A stretch of DNA of 64,000 bases from an uncultured Collinsella sp. (GTDB lineage Bacteria; Actinomycetota; Coriobacteriia; Coriobacteriales; Coriobacteriaceae): contig USSM01000003.1 of assembly GCA_900557455.1 (NCBI GenBank), forward strand, positions 23,877-87,876, read 5' to 3'. Both the position numbers and the translations under genes were made by a program. Shown piece after piece: positions 32,751 through 41,984 of this stretch. The notes under the pieces were generated by a model, which made no database searches, was not told the DNA's origin, and was given only the letters and a program-made list of their open reading frames with translations. The first letter of the stretch is position 1. Every line of letters starts with the position of its first letter.

Positions 32751-34924
32751 CCTCCGCTGACCTCCTTAAATATGTGTCGATATCGCATGGCGACCGCATC
32801 GCGCAGGGGGCGCGTCGCCACGGAGTCAAGGGTGCAAGCATACCGCAAGAGCTCGACCGCGTCCAAATGGGCCCACTCGATCAGCTCCTCGTCGGCATCC
32901 AGATCGACAAAGCGCAAGGTCACGCCGCCGTGCTGGCGGTACCCCAGGATTTCGCCCTCGTGACGCAGACGCAGGTCCATCTGGGCGAGCGTAAAACCGT
33001 CCGAGGTCTTTTCGAGCGACTGCAGGCGGTCTTGTGCCGCCGACGCGCCGCCGTTGCCCTTGGAGTGCGTCATGACCAGGCACGTGCCCGACACGCTGCC
33101 ACGGCCCACGCGACCGCGCAGCTGGTGCAAGGCAGCCAAACCAAAGCGCTCGCCGTTCTCGATAACCATGACGGTGGCATTGGGCACGTCGACGCCCACC
33201 TCGACCACCGTAGTCGAGACGAGCACGTCAATCTCGCCACGCTTGAAGGCATCGATGACCCGATCCTTCTCCCCCGCCGGCATACGGCCGTGAAGGCGCT
33301 CGACGGTAAGCCCCGGCAACGCAAGACGCAGTCGGTCGAGCTCGGTTGCCGTATCGTGAAGCGGCACGGGGACCGTCACGCGGCCCTCGTCGTCGCGGGC
33401 AATACCGGGCACGTCTTCCAGCTCATCGGCCGAATCGCTCGGCTCCACGAGCGGACAAATCACGTAGGCCTGCTGACCCTTTTCATGCGCCTCGCGAATG
33501 GCGCCATAGGCGAGGTCGCGGCTCGACTCGGTGAGCACGTGTGTGGTCACACCGGCACCCGGAACAGGCCGGTGGCGGATGATGCTCGTATCCAGATCCC
33601 CGTAGACCGAAAGCGCCAGCGTACGCGGGATCGGCGTGGCCGTCATAACGAGCAGGTCGGCACCCGGCCCCTTGGCACGCAGGGCATTGCGCTGGCCCAC
33701 ACCGAAGCGGTGCTGCTCGTCAATGACGACAAGCGACAGGTGCTTAAACGCCACGTCATCCGAAAGGACTGCGTGGGTTCCAAAGAGCACGTCGAGCTCG
33801 CCCGATTCCAGCTGGGTATGGATCTGCTCGCGCTCGACCGCCGGCGTGGCACCCGTCAGAAGCGCCCAGGACATGCCGGCCTGCGAGAGCAGAGGGCCGG
33901 TCTTATCGGCATATTGGCGCGCCAGCACGCCCGTGGGCGCCATAACGCAGGCCTGCGTGCCGCTATCGGCAGCCACAGCCAGTGCGCAGGCGGCAACGGC
34001 GGTCTTACCGGTACCGACATCACCCAACAGCAGGCGGTTCATCACGCGCCCGTCATCGCACATATCGCGCAGGATATCCTGGAACGCGGCCTCCTGCTCG
34101 TCGCTCAGCGAAAACGGTAGGGCTTGCTTGAGCGCGGCCAGGTGCTCGCCCGCGGTGTGGGCATAGGGCACCACATCGACCAGGCCGCCGTCGTTGCGCA
34201 GACGCAACGCCAGCTGCAGGTAGAGGCACTCCTCGTAGGCAAGCCGTGCGCGCGCGATATCGCGCTCGGCCATACTCGATGGAAAATGGATCGAACGCAA
34301 CGCGCGGGCATTGCTCATGAGCTTCCGCTTTGCGCGCAACGGCGCGGGAATCGGATCGAACGGATTGCCGACGACCTCGAGCGCGCCGCTTACGATGCGG
34401 CGCATCCACGCCTGGCTCACGCCATCGCTCACGTAATGGACCGGCAGAATGGTGCCTGCGGCGCGCCCGTCCTCGAGCTTTTCAAAGTGGGGCGAGGCCA
34501 TCTGCTTAAAACCGTAGGCAAACTCGACCTTGCCCATCACGGCCAGGCGGTCGCCCTGCTTAAGCTGCTGGGCAATCCAGGGCTGGCGGAAAAAGGCGAC
34601 CTGCAGCACGCCCGTCTCGTCAACGAGTGAGACCTCAGTCACCTGCATGCGCGGACGCGGCTGCTTTTGGACGATACGGTCGACCGTGGCGATGATGGTG
34701 CACACGGTACCGATGGGCGCCATCTCGATAGACCAAGAACGGGTAAAGTCGAGGTATCGATGAGGGATATGGAGAAGGAGGTCCCCCACCGTCCGAATTC
34801 CCAGACGGCGAAGGGCCTCCTCACGTTTACCCGAAACATATTTGAGTCGCGCGATATCCTCGTCGAGCGCATTGCTCTGGGCAAAGCGCTCCGAGACGCG
34901 CGGCACGGAGCACAGCTCGGACAT
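32747..34924 (-). CDS. recG: ATP-dependent DNA helicase RecG
   Basis: Branched-DNA helicase that regresses stalled forks and processes Holliday junctions. 725 residues. The N-terminal wedge OB domain covers IGTVCTIIATVDRIVQKQPR. Helicase motifs: GDVGTGKTAVAACALAV (I), the GTHAVLS block, DEQHRFGVGQRNAL (II), MTATPIPRTLALSVYGD (III) and the TRG/RecG end QLRGRVGRGSVSGTCLVM with GEILGYRQHGG. It sits 10 bases after fakA and overlaps rsmD. Confidence 0.97.
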   Translation of the reverse strand: MSELCSVPRVSERFAQSNALDEDIARLKYVSGKREEALRRLGIRTVGDLLLHIPHRYLDFTRSWSIEMAPIGTVCTIIATVDRIVQKQPRPRMQVTEVSLVDETGVLQVAFFRQPWIAQQLKQGDRLAVMGKVEFAYGFKQMASPHFEKLEDGRAAGTILPVHYVSDGVSQAWMRRIVSGALEVVGNPFDPIPAPLRAKRKLMSNARALRSIHFPSSMAERDIARARLAYEECLYLQLALRLRNDGGLVDVVPYAHTAGEHLAALKQALPFSLSDEQEAAFQDILRDMCDDGRVMNRLLLGDVGTGKTAVAACALAVAADSGTQACVMAPTGVLARQYADKTGPLLSQAGMSWALLTGATPAVEREQIHTQLESGELDVLFGTHAVLSDDVAFKHLSLVVIDEQHRFGVGQRNALRAKGPGADLLVMTATPIPRTLALSVYGDLDTSIIRHRPVPGAGVTTHVLTESSRDLAYGAIREAHEKGQQAYVICPLVEPSDSADELEDVPGIARDDEGRVTVPVPLHDTATELDRLRLALPGLTVERLHGRMPAGEKDRVIDAFKRGEIDVLVSTTVVEVGVDVPNATVMVIENGERFGLAALHQLRGRVGRGSVSGTCLVMTHSKGNGGASAAQDRLQSLEKTSDGFTLAQMDLRLRHEGEILGYRQHGGVTLRFVDLDADEELIEWAHLDAVELLRYACTLDSVATRPLRDAVAMRYRHIFKEVSGG

Positions 34925-34934
34925 GGGCAGTTGC

Positions 34935-36596
34935 CTACTCGATCGAGAAGATCACGGGATAGAGCGGCTGCTCGCCACGATGGGCGTCGATCTCCAGATC
35001 GGGCTGAGCCTCCTCGATAGCGTCGACGATCTCCTGGAAGGCCTCATCGGACAGCTCCTCGCCGGCCAGAATCGTCAGCGCATCGCCCTCCTCTTCCTCC
35101 TGCATGCGGTTGATGCAGTCGAGCGTGACCTGCTTCACGTCGGAGCCGACCACGTCGATGGAGCCGGCGATGATACCCATGACGTCACCGGAGTGAATCG
35201 GAGAACCGTCAGAGGCACTGGAGTCGCGCACGGCGCGGGTGACCTCGCCATCGCGGACCTCGCTGATGGCGTCGACCATGGCGGCGACGGCATCCTCGAG
35301 CTCGGAATCGGGCAGGACCGCGAACAGCGCGGAGAAGGCCTGCGGGACGGTCTTGGTGGGAACGACGGCAACCTTCTTGTCCGTGCAGGCAGAAGCGGCA
35401 GCCTCGGCAGCCATGCGGATGTTGCCGTTGTTGGGCAGAATGATGACCGAGGTCGCGTTGACCTGGTCCACCGCGCCCAGCAGGTCTGCAGTCGAGGGGT
35501 TCATGGTCTGACCACCCGACACGATCACGTCGACGCCGAGGGACTTAAGGATGTCGGCCTCGCCAGAACCGGCGGCAACGGCGACAAAGCCCAGCGCCTT
35601 GGCGGGCTCGGCGGCCTTTTCCCGGTCCTCGTGAATCTTAGCGGTACGGTCGTGGGCCTCCATCTCCATGTTGTGGATAAAGACCTCGTAGATCTGACCA
35701 AGCTGCAGCATGTGCTCGAGCACCAGGTTGGGGGTGTTGGAGTGCACATGGATCTTGTAATCGGGGTAGGCACCCACGAGCAGCTCGCAGTCGCCCATGG
35801 AGCCCAAGAACTTAAGGCACTCGTCCTCGTCAAACGGGGCGTCGGCCTTAAAGAGGAACTCGTTGCAGTAGCGGAACTCCGAGCCCTCCCAATCGTCGTT
35901 GGCCTCGATCTCAACGCGACCAAGGGCCGCGTCGCGGGCAGAGCCAGCAGAATCAAACGTGGCGGAGAAATCCTCGACAACGGTGCTGCGGCCAAGCGCG
36001 GCGGCAACAAAGTTCTCAAGGAAAATAGCAAAGCCGAAGGCGCCGGAGTCAACCACGCCGTTCTCCTTCAGAACGGGCAGCAGGTCGGGCGTGCGAGCGA
36101 CGGACTGATATGCCTCGACGACGATGGCGTCGAGCGCATCCTCGGCCGAGAACTTCTTCTTCTCGCACTCGTCTGCCTTGGTCGAGACATCGCGCAGGAC
36201 CGTGAGGATCGTGCCCTCGATGGGCTTGCGGACAGCCTGGAAGGCAACCTTGACGGCGCGACGGAAGGCAAAGGCGATGTTGGCAGCCGTAATAGGCTCA
36301 TCGGCAGAGACGAGGCCCTCGGCCACACCGCGCAGAATCTGCGAGGTGATGACGCCGGAGTTGCCGCGGGCACCCATCAGGGAGCCGTGGGTGATGGCGC
36401 CGGCGATGGCTTCCATGTCGGCGTCGGCAGGAAGAGCAGAAAGCTCCTTGGTCACCGAGGCGAGCGTGAGCGACATGTTGGTGCCGGTATCGCCATCGGG
36501 TACGGGGAAGACGTTGAGCTTGTTGATCTCCTCGGCCTTGTCGGAAACGGCAGCCGCAGCGATCGGAAAACAGGTGCGAATGGTCTTTGCAATCAT
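34935..36596 (-). CDS. fakA: DAK2-domain fatty acid kinase, FakA/YloV type
   Basis: 553 residues. The N-terminal DAK2 (DhaL-like) domain binds ATP, seen as KLNVFPVPDGDTGTNMSLTL and GARGNSGVITSQILRGVAEG. The central and C-terminal part has the conserved DUF1949-like and YloV features (VIVSGGQTMNPSTADLLGAV, VILPNNGNIRMAAEAA). With a FakB partner (not in the window) it phosphorylates exogenous fatty acids, giving acyl-phosphate as used by PlsY, parallel to PlsX downstream. Its position after the Asp23 gene and before recG is the classic asp23-yloV-recG order. GGAG lies 12 bases before the ATG. Confidence 0.92.
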   Translation of the reverse strand: MIAKTIRTCFPIAAAAVSDKAEEINKLNVFPVPDGDTGTNMSLTLASVTKELSALPADADMEAIAGAITHGSLMGARGNSGVITSQILRGVAEGLVSADEPITAANIAFAFRRAVKVAFQAVRKPIEGTILTVLRDVSTKADECEKKKFSAEDALDAIVVEAYQSVARTPDLLPVLKENGVVDSGAFGFAIFLENFVAAALGRSTVVEDFSATFDSAGSARDAALGRVEIEANDDWEGSEFRYCNEFLFKADAPFDEDECLKFLGSMGDCELLVGAYPDYKIHVHSNTPNLVLEHMLQLGQIYEVFIHNMEMEAHDRTAKIHEDREKAAEPAKALGFVAVAAGSGEADILKSLGVDVIVSGGQTMNPSTADLLGAVDQVNATSVIILPNNGNIRMAAEAAASACTDKKVAVVPTKTVPQAFSALFAVLPDSELEDAVAAMVDAISEVRDGEVTRAVRDSSASDGSPIHSGDVMGIIAGSIDVVGSDVKQVTLDCINRMQEEEEGDALTILAGEELSDEAFQEIVDAIEEAQPDLEIDAHRGEQPLYPVIFSIE

Positions 36597-36623
36597 GGGT
36601 ATTTGAATCTCCGTTTTCGGATG

Positions 36624-36980
36624 CTAGTTCAGACGGCTCTTGAGCGCGTCGATGTGGATGCCGATCTTAAGGCTGGCGGGATCGATCTGGGCGATCTCCT
36701 GCAGAGTGAAGGCAACGGAGCTCGAAAGATTGTGGCAGACGGACTTCATGTTGACGCCGTTCTCGAGCACGACGTGAAGATCGACCGTAAGGCCGTTCTC
36801 GTCGGCGGAGACAAGCACGCCCTTGCGGAGGCGCTGACCGGCAAGCAGGCGCACGCTCTCGGCGCCCTGGAGCTGCTCAGCCATACCGACGACGCCATAG
36901 CACGTCATCGCGGCATAACCGGCAATATCGGCAATAACGTCGTTCGAGACGCTCAGGCTGCCGTTAATGGTCTCAGACAC
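36624..36980 (-). CDS. Asp23/Gls24 family envelope stress protein
   Basis: 118 residues matching the Asp23 family (LSVSNDVIADIAGYAAMTCY, GLTVDLHVVLENGVNMKSVC, LKIGIHIDALKSRLN). In Gram-positives these proteins are linked to cell-envelope homeostasis. The start is set at GTG 36980 (VSETINGSL), because AAGGAG lies six bases upstream; the frame runs on to 37013 without a ribosome site. It precedes fakA, the usual arrangement. Confidence 0.9.
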   Translation of the reverse strand: MSETINGSLSVSNDVIADIAGYAAMTCYGVVGMAEQLQGAESVRLLAGQRLRKGVLVSADENGLTVDLHVVLENGVNMKSVCHNLSSSVAFTLQEIAQIDPASLKIGIHIDALKSRLN

Positions 36981-37138
36981 AAGAATCTCCTTATCTGGTG
37001 CTCGCGGCACCATGTCGTGGGAGCAATCATTGCAATATTCTACAACGACCGCGCCATGTTGAGGTGGTGGGTCGCGGGATTACATCCTCGACACGAAATG
37101 TTGATATGGCAACGTTCGAGTCAAGTGGTCGCGGCATG

Positions 37139-37168
37139 AAAAAACCCGCCGCATAAGCGACGGGTTTT
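37139..37168 (-). terminator. tRNA-Asn terminator
   Basis: On the minus strand AAAACCCG pairs with CGGGTTTT around a small GC stem, and six Ts follow. It lies 7 bases past the tRNA CCA end. Confidence 0.85.
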
Positions 37169-37174
37169 ACAACC

Positions 37175-37249
37175 TGGCTCCCCGGGTAGGACTCGAACCT
37201 ACAACAGCGCGGTTAACAGCCGCGTGCTCTACCATTGAGCTACCGAGGA
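37175..37249 (-). tRNA. tRNA-Asn (GTT)
   Basis: 75-base tRNA on the minus strand. The acceptor stem TCCTCGG pairs with CCGGGGA with one T-G wobble, the D arm is GCTCAATGGTAGAGC, and the anticodon loop CTGTTAA gives GTT. The T loop is GGTTCGAGTCC and CCA is encoded. The promoter is at 37280-37307 and the terminator at 37139-37168. Confidence 0.97.
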
Positions 37250-37279
37250 ATAGGTGCGTGCTCTCAAGCAACGAAGTTT

Positions 37280-37307
37280 ATTATACGGACGAATCAGCTT
37301 AGGGCAA
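37280..37307 (-). promoter_or_regulatory. Promoter of tRNA-Asn
   Basis: Minus strand TTGCCC, 16-bp spacer, TATAAT (a perfect -10), with the -10 box ending 30 bases before the tRNA. Confidence 0.8.
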
Positions 37308-37335
37308 GAACTTTTTTGAGATTTTTTCCGACCTA

Positions 37336-37359
37336 GTCATTGGGGACGTCCCCAATGAC
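37336..37359. repeat. 24-bp perfect palindrome with GGGGACGTCCCC core
   Basis: The two 12-base halves GTCATTGGGGAC and GTCCCCAATGAC are exact complements with no loop. It lies between the tRNA-Asn promoter and the rpoD terminator. It is too symmetric to be chance and has no T tract; it resembles dispersed REP-like elements. Confidence 0.75.
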
Positions 37360-37366
37360 CACATGA

Positions 37367-37400
37367 AAGCGCCCCCAAGCGGATGTGCTTGAGGGCGCTT
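37367..37400 (-). terminator. rpoD terminator
   Basis: AAGCGCCC-(2)-AAGC pairs with GCTT-(2)-GGGCGCTT across a 6-base loop, 10 bases past the rpoD stop. The T tail is short. Confidence 0.75.
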
Positions 37401-37409
37401 CTTGCTTGA

Positions 37410-38759
37410 CTAGCTTTCGATATAGTCTTTGAGCTTGCTGCTGCGGCTCGGGTGGCGGAGCTTGGCCAAGGTCTTGGACTCGATCTGGCGGATACGCTCG
37501 CGCGTGACGCCAAACTCGCGGCCGACTTCCTCGAGCGTGCGGGGATGCCCGTCGACAAGGCCAAAGCGCAGCTCGATAACCTTGCGCTCACGATCGGCAA
37601 GCGAGTCGAGCACCTGGGTGAGCTGCTCCTGCAGCATGGAGAAGCTGGCGGCATCGGGCGGAACGATAGCCTGGGAGTCCTCGATGAAGTCGCCCAGCTG
37701 GGAATCCTCTTCCTCGCCGATGGGGGTCTCGAGCGACACGGGCTCCTGCGAAATCTTCTGGATCTCGCGGACGCGGTCGGCGCTCATGTCCATCTCGGCA
37801 CCGATCTCCTCAGGGGTCGGGTCGCGACCCAGGTCCTGAAGGAGCTGGCGCTGCACGCGGACGAGCTTGTTGATGGTCTCGACCATATGCACGGGAATAC
37901 GGATGGTACGGGCCTGATCGGCAATGGCGCGCGTAATGGCCTGACGGATCCACCACGTGGCGTACGTGGAGAACTTAAAGCCCTTCTGGTAGTCGAACTT
38001 CTCAACGGCGCGGATCAGACCGAGGTTGCCCTCCTGGATCAGGTCAAGGAACAGCATGCCGCGGCCGACATAGCGTTTGGCGATGGAGACGACCAGACGC
38101 AGGTTTGCGCTGATGAGTGCCTGCTTAGCTTCGAGGCCGACGTTCTCAATGCGCGTAAGACGACGCATCTCGGCACGCGTGAGCTCGAGCTCACCGGCAT
38201 CGGCGGCCTCGAGCTTCTCGGTGGCCTCAAGACCGGCCTCGATCTTCATGGCCAGATCGACCTCTTCGGAGGCGGTCAGCAGGTCGACCTTGCCGATCTC
38301 TTTGAGGTACATACGAACCGGATCGCCGGTCAGCATCACCGTGGAGGCATCGATGCCACGCACGCGGGAGCGTGAACGGGACGTGCGCACGGTGCGCTTC
38401 TTCTTGCTCTTGGAAGAACCCATCTCGGCATCGGCCTGACGGGCCATCTTGAGCTCATGATCGTCGAGCGAGCCGGAATCGTGCTCGTCGTCGTCATCGA
38501 AATCGTCGGTATCGGTATCGTTATCGTCATCGTCGACGTCCATGGGGGCGTCGTCGTTACCGCTCGCGGAGATAATCTGGATGCCGCTGTTGCGCAGCGC
38601 GGAATACACCGCAGTGAGCTGCTCGTCAGAAACATCGATATCCTTCAGGGCGACCTGAATCTCGTCCTCGGTTACCGAAGTCCTGTTTGAGCCGTTGCCC
38701 ATGAGCTTTGCAACGTAGGATTCCAGCCCAGTACCCGTGCTCTCAGTCTTTTTTGGCAC
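37410..38759 (-). CDS. rpoD: Primary RNA polymerase sigma factor (RpoD/SigA)
   Basis: Housekeeping sigma-70, about 449 residues. Region 1.1-like N-terminus, then an extremely acidic segment ([20 protein letters not shown]) and a basic patch ([16 protein letters not shown]). Region 1.2 is [20 protein letters not shown], region 2 is [20 protein letters not shown] then [16 protein letters not shown], region 3 has [14 protein letters not shown], and region 4.2 is [20 protein letters not shown]. The start is taken as GTG 38759 with AAGGGAGA upstream; the ATG 15 bases earlier overlaps that ribosome site. It follows dnaG, an old conserved pairing. Confidence 0.97.
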   Translation of the reverse strand: MPKKTESTGTGLESYVAKLMGNGSNRTSVTEDEIQVALKDIDVSDEQLTAVYSALRNSGIQIISASGNDDAPMDVDDDDNDTDTDDFDDDDEHDSGSLDDHELKMARQADAEMGSSKSKKKRTVRTSRSRSRVRGIDASTVMLTGDPVRMYLKEIGKVDLLTASEEVDLAMKIEAGLEATEKLEAADAGELELTRAEMRRLTRIENVGLEAKQALISANLRLVVSIAKRYVGRGMLFLDLIQEGNLGLIRAVEKFDYQKGFKFSTYATWWIRQAITRAIADQARTIRIPVHMVETINKLVRVQRQLLQDLGRDPTPEEIGAEMDMSADRVREIQKISQEPVSLETPIGEEEDSQLGDFIEDSQAIVPPDAASFSMLQEQLTQVLDSLADRERKVIELRFGLVDGHPRTLEEVGREFGVTRERIRQIESKTLAKLRHPSRSSKLKDYIES

Positions 38760-38869
38760 AGATTCTCCCTTCATAGTCCACAGGACTCAATACTTTAGCA
38801 CACACATTGACGTCTATACCCAAAAAGAGGACTGGATATAGGCGAGAATACGCTGGTTGACCACAACAT

Positions 38870-40984
38870 CTAGGCCTGTTCGGTTCCTGCGGTCTCCAAA
38901 CCGATCAAACGGAACGGGTCTGCCACGCCGCCGATCGACTTTTGGAGCTCGCGCTGGCGCTGAGAATCTTGCATCGCCTGCATCGTCAGTACACGGCGCG
39001 CCTCATCGTCGAGCGACCGGTCCTGGCGAAGCTTGGCCTGTGCGGCGCGCATGCGGCGCTTGATGGTGTAGAGCTCGAGGGTATCGAGCATAAACACGAT
39101 GTTCGTCTCGGTGGGGTGCTTACTCGTCGACGAAATGCGCCCGGCGCTGACAAGCGATGCCGCCTCGGGACATACCGCGCGCGCCGCATCCATGCACGCC
39201 GTGGGGTCGGTGCCCGGCGGCGTAGCGAGCACGGCCCACGCGATAGACTCGTGACGCGGATCCACCCACTCGATCGAGCAGATGCGGTCGGCATACGTGC
39301 GGAACAGGTCGGGGTAGCTCGTGAGCATCGTCAGCAGCTCGCGCTCCCCCGCCAAAGACTTACGCTCTAGGTCGGTCAGCACGATCGGCGTCGCCGGTAC
39401 CGCGGGCGCGCCCGTTGCATCGGCAACCGGCGCCGCGCCATCCATGCCAACCGGCACATCGATCGGAGGCATGTCGTCGACGACCTCGACCGGCGCGGCC
39501 CCATAGGCCTCGAGCGGCACATAGTCGTACGGCTCTTCCTCGACCGGTGTGGACACCGGCGGCGTCGCACCCGACGCCCAGGCACCGCGAGACGCCCCCT
39601 GCGAACCAGACGCCCGACCGCCTGCGCTGCCTGCGCGCTCGGTCTGCGCCCGCTGGCGCTCGTAGTTCTGCTCGCGACGACGCTCGGCGTCCTCACGCTT
39701 GGCAACATCGCGAAACACACGGCCTGAGCTCGAACGCACCGTCTCCAGATCCAAACCCAAAAGGTCGGCAATCTGGATAAAGTACGTATCGATCATGTAG
39801 CTATCGCGCAGCGGATAGATGAGTGTCAGTGCGTCCTCGAGCGCTTTGGCACGACCGCCCGGCGTGGTAATGTCGCTCGACTCCTGCAGCGAGCGGTACA
39901 CAAAGTCCATGAGGGGCTCGGCGGCGTCGATACGCGCCTGCAACGCCTCGCCACCATGCGCGGTGATGAACTCCATGGGGTCGTTGCCGTCGGGAAGCAC
40001 CACGCAGCGCAGGTCCATCGAATCCTGCTCGATAAACTGAATCGCGCGGCGCGCGGCCTTTTGACCGGCAGCGTCGCCATCGAACATATATACAATGCGC
40101 TTGGCAAAACGGGTGAGCGTCTTTACATGATGTTCCGTCAACGCCGTACCCAGCGTGGCGACGACGTTTTTGATCCCCGCCTCCCAGCAGGCGATACAGT
40201 CGGTATATCCCTCCACCACGATGGCGGTATCCTGCGCGACGATAAACTCCTTAGCCCAGTTAAAGCCGTAGAGGTTTCGCTTTTTATGGAACACGCTCGT
40301 CTCGGCGGTGTTGAGGTACTTAGGCTGGCCGTCGCCCATAATGCGCCCGCCAAAGGCGATGTTATGACCCTGCTCATCAAAGATGGGAAACATCACGCGG
40401 TCGTAAAAACGATCGGCAAGCCGCCCGCGCCCACGGCTCACGGCCACGTTGGCGTCGATCATCTCCTGCGGGGTAAAGCCCGCCTGCGACAGATGCGACA
40501 CCAGCGCGTTGCGACCCGGAGCGAAGCCCAGGCAGTAGCGGCGGCAGACGTCGCCGCCCATACCGCGGCTGGCAAAGTACTCGCGCGGACGGCTGTCCTT
40601 ACCGCGCATAAGCATGGTGTGATAGAACTGGGCGGTCTCGGCGCACAGGTCATAGATGCGGGCGCGCTTGGTGCCGCGCTCGCGATAGGCGCCGGTATCG
40701 TGCAGCTCAATGCCGGCACGGTCGGCCAGGTAGCGAATCGACTCAGGGAAGCTCAGGTTCTCGCGCTTCATGATGTAGGTGAAGACATCGCCGCCCTCGC
40801 CACAGCCAAAGCAGTGCCACACCTGCGTGGCGGGGATAATGTGAAACGACGGGGTCTTTTCGCCATGGAAGGGGCAGCAACCCCAAAACTCATGGCCGCG
40901 GGGCTTGAGCTCAACCGTTTCCTGCACGATGGCAACCAGGTCGGACGCAGCGCGTACCTGGTCTTTTTCCTCATCGCTAATCAC
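38870..40984 (-). CDS. dnaG: DNA primase
   Basis: Synthesises RNA primers at the replication fork; 704 residues. Zinc-binding domain: GCCPFHGEKTPSF and VWHCFGCGEGGDVF. TOPRIM catalytic core: AIVVEGYTDCIACWEAGIKN and VYMFDGDAAGQKAARRAI. The central linker between about residues 430 and 520 is Gly/Ala/Pro-rich and low in structure (GGRASGSQGASRGAW). The C-terminal DnaB-interaction region follows (DLERKSLAGERELLTMLTSY). It overlaps ribF by 8 bp and lies upstream of rpoD. Confidence 0.97.
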   Translation of the reverse strand: MISDEEKDQVRAASDLVAIVQETVELKPRGHEFWGCCPFHGEKTPSFHIIPATQVWHCFGCGEGGDVFTYIMKRENLSFPESIRYLADRAGIELHDTGAYRERGTKRARIYDLCAETAQFYHTMLMRGKDSRPREYFASRGMGGDVCRRYCLGFAPGRNALVSHLSQAGFTPQEMIDANVAVSRGRGRLADRFYDRVMFPIFDEQGHNIAFGGRIMGDGQPKYLNTAETSVFHKKRNLYGFNWAKEFIVAQDTAIVVEGYTDCIACWEAGIKNVVATLGTALTEHHVKTLTRFAKRIVYMFDGDAAGQKAARRAIQFIEQDSMDLRCVVLPDGNDPMEFITAHGGEALQARIDAAEPLMDFVYRSLQESSDITTPGGRAKALEDALTLIYPLRDSYMIDTYFIQIADLLGLDLETVRSSSGRVFRDVAKREDAERRREQNYERQRAQTERAGSAGGRASGSQGASRGAWASGATPPVSTPVEEEPYDYVPLEAYGAAPVEVVDDMPPIDVPVGMDGAAPVADATGAPAVPATPIVLTDLERKSLAGERELLTMLTSYPDLFRTYADRICSIEWVDPRHESIAWAVLATPPGTDPTACMDAARAVCPEAASLVSAGRISSTSKHPTETNIVFMLDTLELYTIKRRMRAAQAKLRQDRSLDDEARRVLTMQAMQDSQRQRELQKSIGGVADPFRLIGLETAGTEQA

Positions 40985-41984
40985 GGATGCTCACCCCCTG
41001 CTCACCCAAATGATGACGGATATCGTCAATATTACCCTCGACGGTCGCGATAAGCTCGTCCAGCGAATCGAACACACGCGATGGGCGCAGCCAACGCGTA
41101 AACGCCAGCGACACCGAGGCGCCGTACAGGTCACCCGCATACCCGATCAAGTTGGCCTCGAGATGCGCCGAGGCGGAATCGTCGGCATACGTCGGCGGCA
41201 GGCCCACGTTGACGGCGGCAGGCCACACGGTATCGTCAACCAGAACAAGACCCTCGTAGACACCATCGGCAGGTACCTGAATGCCCTCGGGCACCTGGAT
41301 GTTTGCCGTGGGAAAACCCATGTCGGAGCCCTGGTGACGACCGCCGGCAACAATACCGCGCAGCATGTACGGGCGGCCGAGCAGCTCGGCGGCAAGCTCA
41401 ACATGACCCTGGCACAGCTCCTGGCGAATCCGGGTGGCGCAGATTGTCTGTCCATCGACGCACAGTAGCTCGTGGCCATAGACGTCAACGCCGCGCTCGG
41501 CACCCCATGCCTGCATCTCGGCAACGCCCGATGCGCCGCCGCGACCCAGCCTAAAGTCGCTACCCACACGAATCGAGCGGATATCGACGACGCGCGAAAG
41601 CAACTTAAGAAAGCCTACGTGGTCAAGTGCCGCCACCGCGGGCGTAAAGGGAACGGCCACGACCGCATCGACCCCGGTGAGAGCCAGGGCATGCAGACGG
41701 TCGGCCGTCGTCATCAGTTTTTGAGCGGGTGAAGAGCTCACCACCACGTCCGGGTCGGGATCGAAGGTGACCACGAGCGCCTTGCAGCCGTGAGCATGCG
41801 CATCGCGAACGACCTCGTCTATCAGTTCGTGATGCCCCCGATGCACGCCATCGAATACGCCGATGGCAATCGACGCGGCGCCCAGGCAAGCGCAATCATC
41901 AAATGCATCGGCGGCAACGATGCGAGCCTCATCCGACTCGCCCGCGAAAAAAATACGCGCGAGCTCGTGGGAGGCCAGCATCAT
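40977..41984 (-). CDS. ribF: Bifunctional riboflavin kinase/FMN adenylyltransferase
   Basis: Makes FMN and then FAD. 335 residues. The N-terminal adenylyltransferase domain has SIAIGVFDGVHRGHHELIDE and the later GSDFRLGRGGASGV. The C-terminal riboflavin kinase domain has GGRHQGSDMGFPTANIQVPE. It overlaps truB by 4 bp upstream and dnaG downstream. The truB-ribF pair is standard. Confidence 0.96.
   Translation of the reverse strand: MMLASHELARIFFAGESDEARIVAADAFDDCACLGAASIAIGVFDGVHRGHHELIDEVVRDAHAHGCKALVVTFDPDPDVVVSSSPAQKLMTTADRLHALALTGVDAVVAVPFTPAVAALDHVGFLKLLSRVVDIRSIRVGSDFRLGRGGASGVAEMQAWGAERGVDVYGHELLCVDGQTICATRIRQELCQGHVELAAELLGRPYMLRGIVAGGRHQGSDMGFPTANIQVPEGIQVPADGVYEGLVLVDDTVWPAAVNVGLPPTYADDSASAHLEANLIGYAGDLYGASVSLAFTRWLRPSRVFDSLDELIATVEGNIDDIRHHLGEQGVSIRD

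Larger units (their letters stand above)
36981..37409. other. Intergenic region with tRNA-Asn, its promoter and terminator, and a 24-bp palindrome
   Basis: About 430 bases without a protein gene. It holds the tRNA-Asn unit (37139-37307), the 24-bp palindrome (37336-37359) and the rpoD terminator (37367-37400). The part 36981-37138 upstream of the Asp23 gene must contain that operon's promoter but shows no convincing boxes. Confidence 0.75.
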
